Shown here piece after piece: positions 7,401 through 8,105 of a stretch of 8,105 nucleotides of DNA. The notes under the pieces are model-generated. The model saw nothing but the letters and a program-made list of their open reading frames with translations. It was not told where the DNA came from and ran no database searches. Source of the stretch: CAYGZM01 sp964354365 (GTDB lineage Bacteria > Planctomycetota > Phycisphaerae > Sedimentisphaerales > Anaerobacaceae); NCBI GenBank assembly GCA_964354365.1, contig CAYGZM010000165.1, positions 1 to 8,105 on the forward strand. Direction: 5' to 3'. The translations under genes and the position numbers were made by a program. How positions within the stretch are numbered: the first letter of the stretch is position 1; each line of letters opens with the position of its first letter.

Positions 7401-8105
7401 GGCCGGTGGCGATGACTATATCATTATGCATATCCGCCATGATCCAAACGCGAACACTATCATGTGGGCGGACCAGGCATTAAAGGCCTATCCCGGGCGA
7501 AAAGCTATTGTTGTTGCCCACGCCCTAATAGATACCGACGGTGACCTGCTGGACGAAGGCGAAGCCATCTGGAATGACTTAGTTCTTGGTAACGACAACG
7601 TTTACTTTGTTCTGTGTGGCCATGACCCCGGGCAGAAAACACGAACCAACAACGTCAATGGCCGTGATGTCCACCAGCTGTTGGCTTGCTACCAGGACGA
7701 CCCCAACGGAGGAAACGGCTGGTTGCGGATAATGCAATTCAAGCCGGCAGAGGACGCGGTTTATGTGGAAACCTATTCGCCCTGGCTTGATACATACCGG
7801 ACAGATGCCGACAGTCAATTCAGCCTCGATTTCCCGATGGGATATTGGTCGGCAATCGGCACGGCCACGGATGTCACAAGCGGCGCAAATGCGTCGCTCA
7901 CGTGGCCTAACCTCTTATCGCAGACCCAGTACGAATGGTATGTTACCGCAACCGACGCCAGTGGAAGAATAGTCGCCAGCCCGATATGGAGCTTCACGTC
8001 AATACAGCAACACTTGCTAGCATTGTCCTCAACCTTGGGCGGTACAGTCACCGCACCCGGTGAAGGCGCTTTCGAGTACGACCGTGGCTCAGAAGTCTCA
8101 GTCAT
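4429..8105 (+). CDS. Giant secreted multidomain protein: InlB repeats, LamG, DNRLRE, metallophosphoesterase (3' truncated)
   Basis: One frame runs unbroken from ATG 4429 for 1225 codons to the window edge, so the C-terminus is missing. An in-frame TGA at 4423 bounds it upstream. GAGGGG abuts the ATG, which is too close for an ideal ribosome site, but this start gives a clear signal peptide (hydrophobic residues 8-22, cut after Val-Leu-Ala29). Domains in order: two InlB-type repeats (33-110 and 113-190); an Ig-like domain (192-241 plus 474-521) interrupted by a LamG lectin fold (242-473, ending SVDEVRIYMRSF); an Ig-like domain (525-572 plus 745-803) interrupted by a DNRLRE domain (about 573-746, with LTEDWAENKVTWNN); an FN3/Ig-like domain (806-848 plus 1139-1191) interrupted by a calcineurin-like metallophosphoesterase (851-1137); and the start of a third InlB-type repeat (1195 onward). 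Likely role: extracellular or surface-bound, binding glycan through LamG and DNRLRE and hydrolysing a phosphoester. Substrate and anchoring are unknown. Confidence 0.85.
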   Translation, partial: MSLTKRPVITAFLVFLTLSYAFGTSSVLAGDQRTLDISSTPGGSVTNPGEGAFQYDDGSEVTIAAIADLNYHFVGWAGSAVDAGKVADANSADTTVTLDADYTLQANFAIDRRTLTVSSTAGGSVSVPGEGSFEYNHGAEVPITAAADLYYHFLGWTGTAVDADAVTDPDSSITTVRMDADYDLQAHFVVSDPIFFVSPTPDDGETITDSAVDINIMIVEPNLTDVTFDWNGCGYTLYDDSLVLMFNFDNVSALGEDYSVPCGLVKDLSLAGNDGYLSDPLCSSEKVPVWIPNGRYGGAFDFTGNGSTQGQSILVYHSDSLNPGSGDFAITFWILTRDDDDGDVIRKGSTYTAGTWYKVEHAPSGPTDYIYWELNTDGTDASVYSTDVYNDNKWHFVFAQRKNGPGGDVAELWIDGVLNGTDSVSGSILNNANLAIGSKNTQDDDFINSSVDEVRIYMRSFSPAAIRQFYNSNLSKYDAHKWALYVNQSDLAEGTYTYQAFASDIEGQNNATEQRTLNVYLPRSPTVYLNSPSDGAVRNSTAVTFTCSASDPVGLLDAALYVGYSPQTVTFSGPNQTDDAEISADDPNSNYGGEYLSGINVDGSNPHCHAVIEFPDIVGMAPGQVPAGATIVSAVLKVHCFGDGNPTKLYRLTEDWAENKVTWNNRQDSLPWTNPGADGPGSHAGIAIEGDFSQTGWRTIDITEFAQDWSDGLPNYGVVLVDTGSNGVDFDSSESANPPLLTIMYVSAWEQRGYVELSGTDATITFDPVSLADQHAYTWNCLIRNTSLLEGWAPVDFQLMVDTQCPDEPVLVGPSDGEVNVPRSPTLEVGVSDHQGDTLDVTFYGRQVSGTTDFTIVVLPDTQGYSASADNAQIFTAQTQWIVDNLSSRNIIFVSHEGDIVQDANSTIQWDRARESMSVLDPGLWNLSDLNLPDPLIPYAVLPGNHDQPTAPPSGFYNLYFPYTHYESRGLRWYGDHYPETGNDNSYQLFSAGGDDYIIMHIRHDPNANTIMWADQALKAYPGRKAIVVAHALIDTDGDLLDEGEAIWNDLVLGNDNVYFVLCGHDPGQKTRTNNVNGRDVHQLLACYQDDPNGGNGWLRIMQFKPAEDAVYVETYSPWLDTYRTDADSQFSLDFPMGYWSAIGTATDVTSGANASLTWPNLLSQTQYEWYVTATDASGRIVASPIWSFTSIQQHLLALSSTLGGTVTAPGEGAFEYDRGSEVSV
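4525..4755 (+). repeat. InlB-type (Flg_new_2-like) repeat 1
   Basis: Residues 33-109 of the giant protein follow the pattern of divergent InlB B-repeats: SSTPGGSV, PGEGAFQY, GSEVTI, FVGWAG, and a closing DADYTLQANF. The unit period is 80 residues. Such repeats are beta-rich modules common in bacterial surface proteins. Compared by hand with repeat 2, about 48 of 78 residues are identical. Confidence 0.8.
4765..4998 (+). repeat. InlB-type (Flg_new_2-like) repeat 2
   Basis: Residues 113-190 repeat the first unit with SSTAGGSV, PGEGSFEY, GAEVPI, FLGWTG and DADYDLQAHF. The protein resemblance is much closer than the DNA resemblance, because synonymous positions have drifted; the duplication is therefore not recent. 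Confidence 0.8.
5152..5847 (+). other. LamG / concanavalin-like lectin domain within the giant protein
   Basis: Residues 242-473 begin with LVLMFNFDN and VKDLSLAGNDG, include GRYGGAFDFTGNGS, a WILTRDD strand, a W-H-F-V strand, an AELWIDGVLNGT strand, and end with SVDEVRIYMRSFSPAAIRQFY. This is the usual course of Laminin_G_3-type domains, which bind carbohydrate or other extracellular ligands. Host Ig-like sequence flanks both sides (WNGCGYTLYDDS before, KYDAHKWALYVNQSDL after). Confidence 0.8.
6145..6666 (+). other. DNRLRE (CBM96-like) domain within the giant protein
   Basis: Residues about 573-746 show the DNRLRE pattern: DDAEISADDPNSNYGG, a run with AVIEF, VPAGATIVSAVLKVHC, LTEDWAENKVTWNN, and GWRTIDITEFAQDW before a closing PPLLTIMYV strand. 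The family is a beta-sandwich linked with polysaccharide binding in secreted proteins. It sits between a strand ending ALYVGYS and one beginning AWEQRGYVELSG, which together read like one Ig-like domain. Confidence 0.75.
6979..7839 (+). other. Calcineurin-like metallophosphoesterase domain within the giant protein
   Basis: Residues 851-1137 carry the ordered metal-binding motifs of this superfamily: VVLPDTQ (Asp861, Gln863), HEGDIV (Asp899), GNHD (944-947), VVAHALIDTDG (His1031) and VLCGHDPGQ (1062-1069). The DTQ first motif in place of DxH fits a known secreted subgroup, which also shares the 'NDNSYQLFSAGG' and 'PNGGNGWLRI' segments seen here. The last motif reads GHDP where GHxH is usual. 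The expected reaction is metal-dependent phosphoester hydrolysis; the substrate is unknown. Confidence 0.8.
8011..8105 (+). repeat. InlB-type repeat 3 (cut by window end)
   Basis: From residue 1195 the sequence LSSTLGGTV, APGEGAFEYD, RGSEVSV reproduces the first third of repeats 1 and 2. The rest lies beyond the window. Its presence shows that InlB-type units lie on both sides of the enzymatic and lectin core. Confidence 0.75.

Overview
The window looks like accessory chromosomal DNA from an environmental bacterium. The best guess is the Planctomycetota/Verrucomicrobiota/Lentisphaerota group: a DUF6259-type carbohydrate-active protein faces a giant secreted multidomain protein built from LamG, DNRLRE, Ig-like and InlB-type repeat modules, and this combination is typical of those lineages. 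That placement rests on gene content only. No rRNA, tRNA, CRISPR array, transposase or phage gene was seen.

Layout: (1) Bases 1-324 hold the 3' end of a plus-strand GNAT N-acetyltransferase whose start lies outside the window. (2) Bases 325-526 are a short gap between convergent genes. It contains a perfect 18-bp inverted repeat whose arms are themselves palindromic. (3) Bases 527-3877 (minus strand) encode an exported protein of about 1116 residues with a DUF6259-like region and a TIM-barrel-like segment, probably a glycoside-hydrolase-like enzyme. (4) Bases 3878-4428 separate this gene from a divergent one. They hold a terminator-like hairpin with a T-run, then a good sigma-70-type promoter, a leader of about 195 nt, and a possible 21-codon leader ORF ending 4 nt before the next start. 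(5) From 4429 to the window end (8105) runs one uninterrupted plus-strand reading frame of at least 1225 codons, cut at its 3' end.

The 4429-8105 gene is the most interesting item. After a signal peptide it carries two tandem InlB-type repeats. Three successive Ig/FN3-like domains follow, each apparently split by an inserted domain: a LamG/concanavalin-like lectin, then a DNRLRE (CBM96-like) domain, then a calcineurin-like metallophosphoesterase. After the third host domain closes, a third InlB-type repeat begins and is cut by the window edge. The phosphoesterase keeps GD, GNHD and an active-site His but reads GHDP where GHxH is usual.

The two large secreted proteins are divergently transcribed from a shared intergenic region. 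This would suit joint control of a surface or extracellular function such as binding and processing of polysaccharide, but that link is inference from position and domain type.
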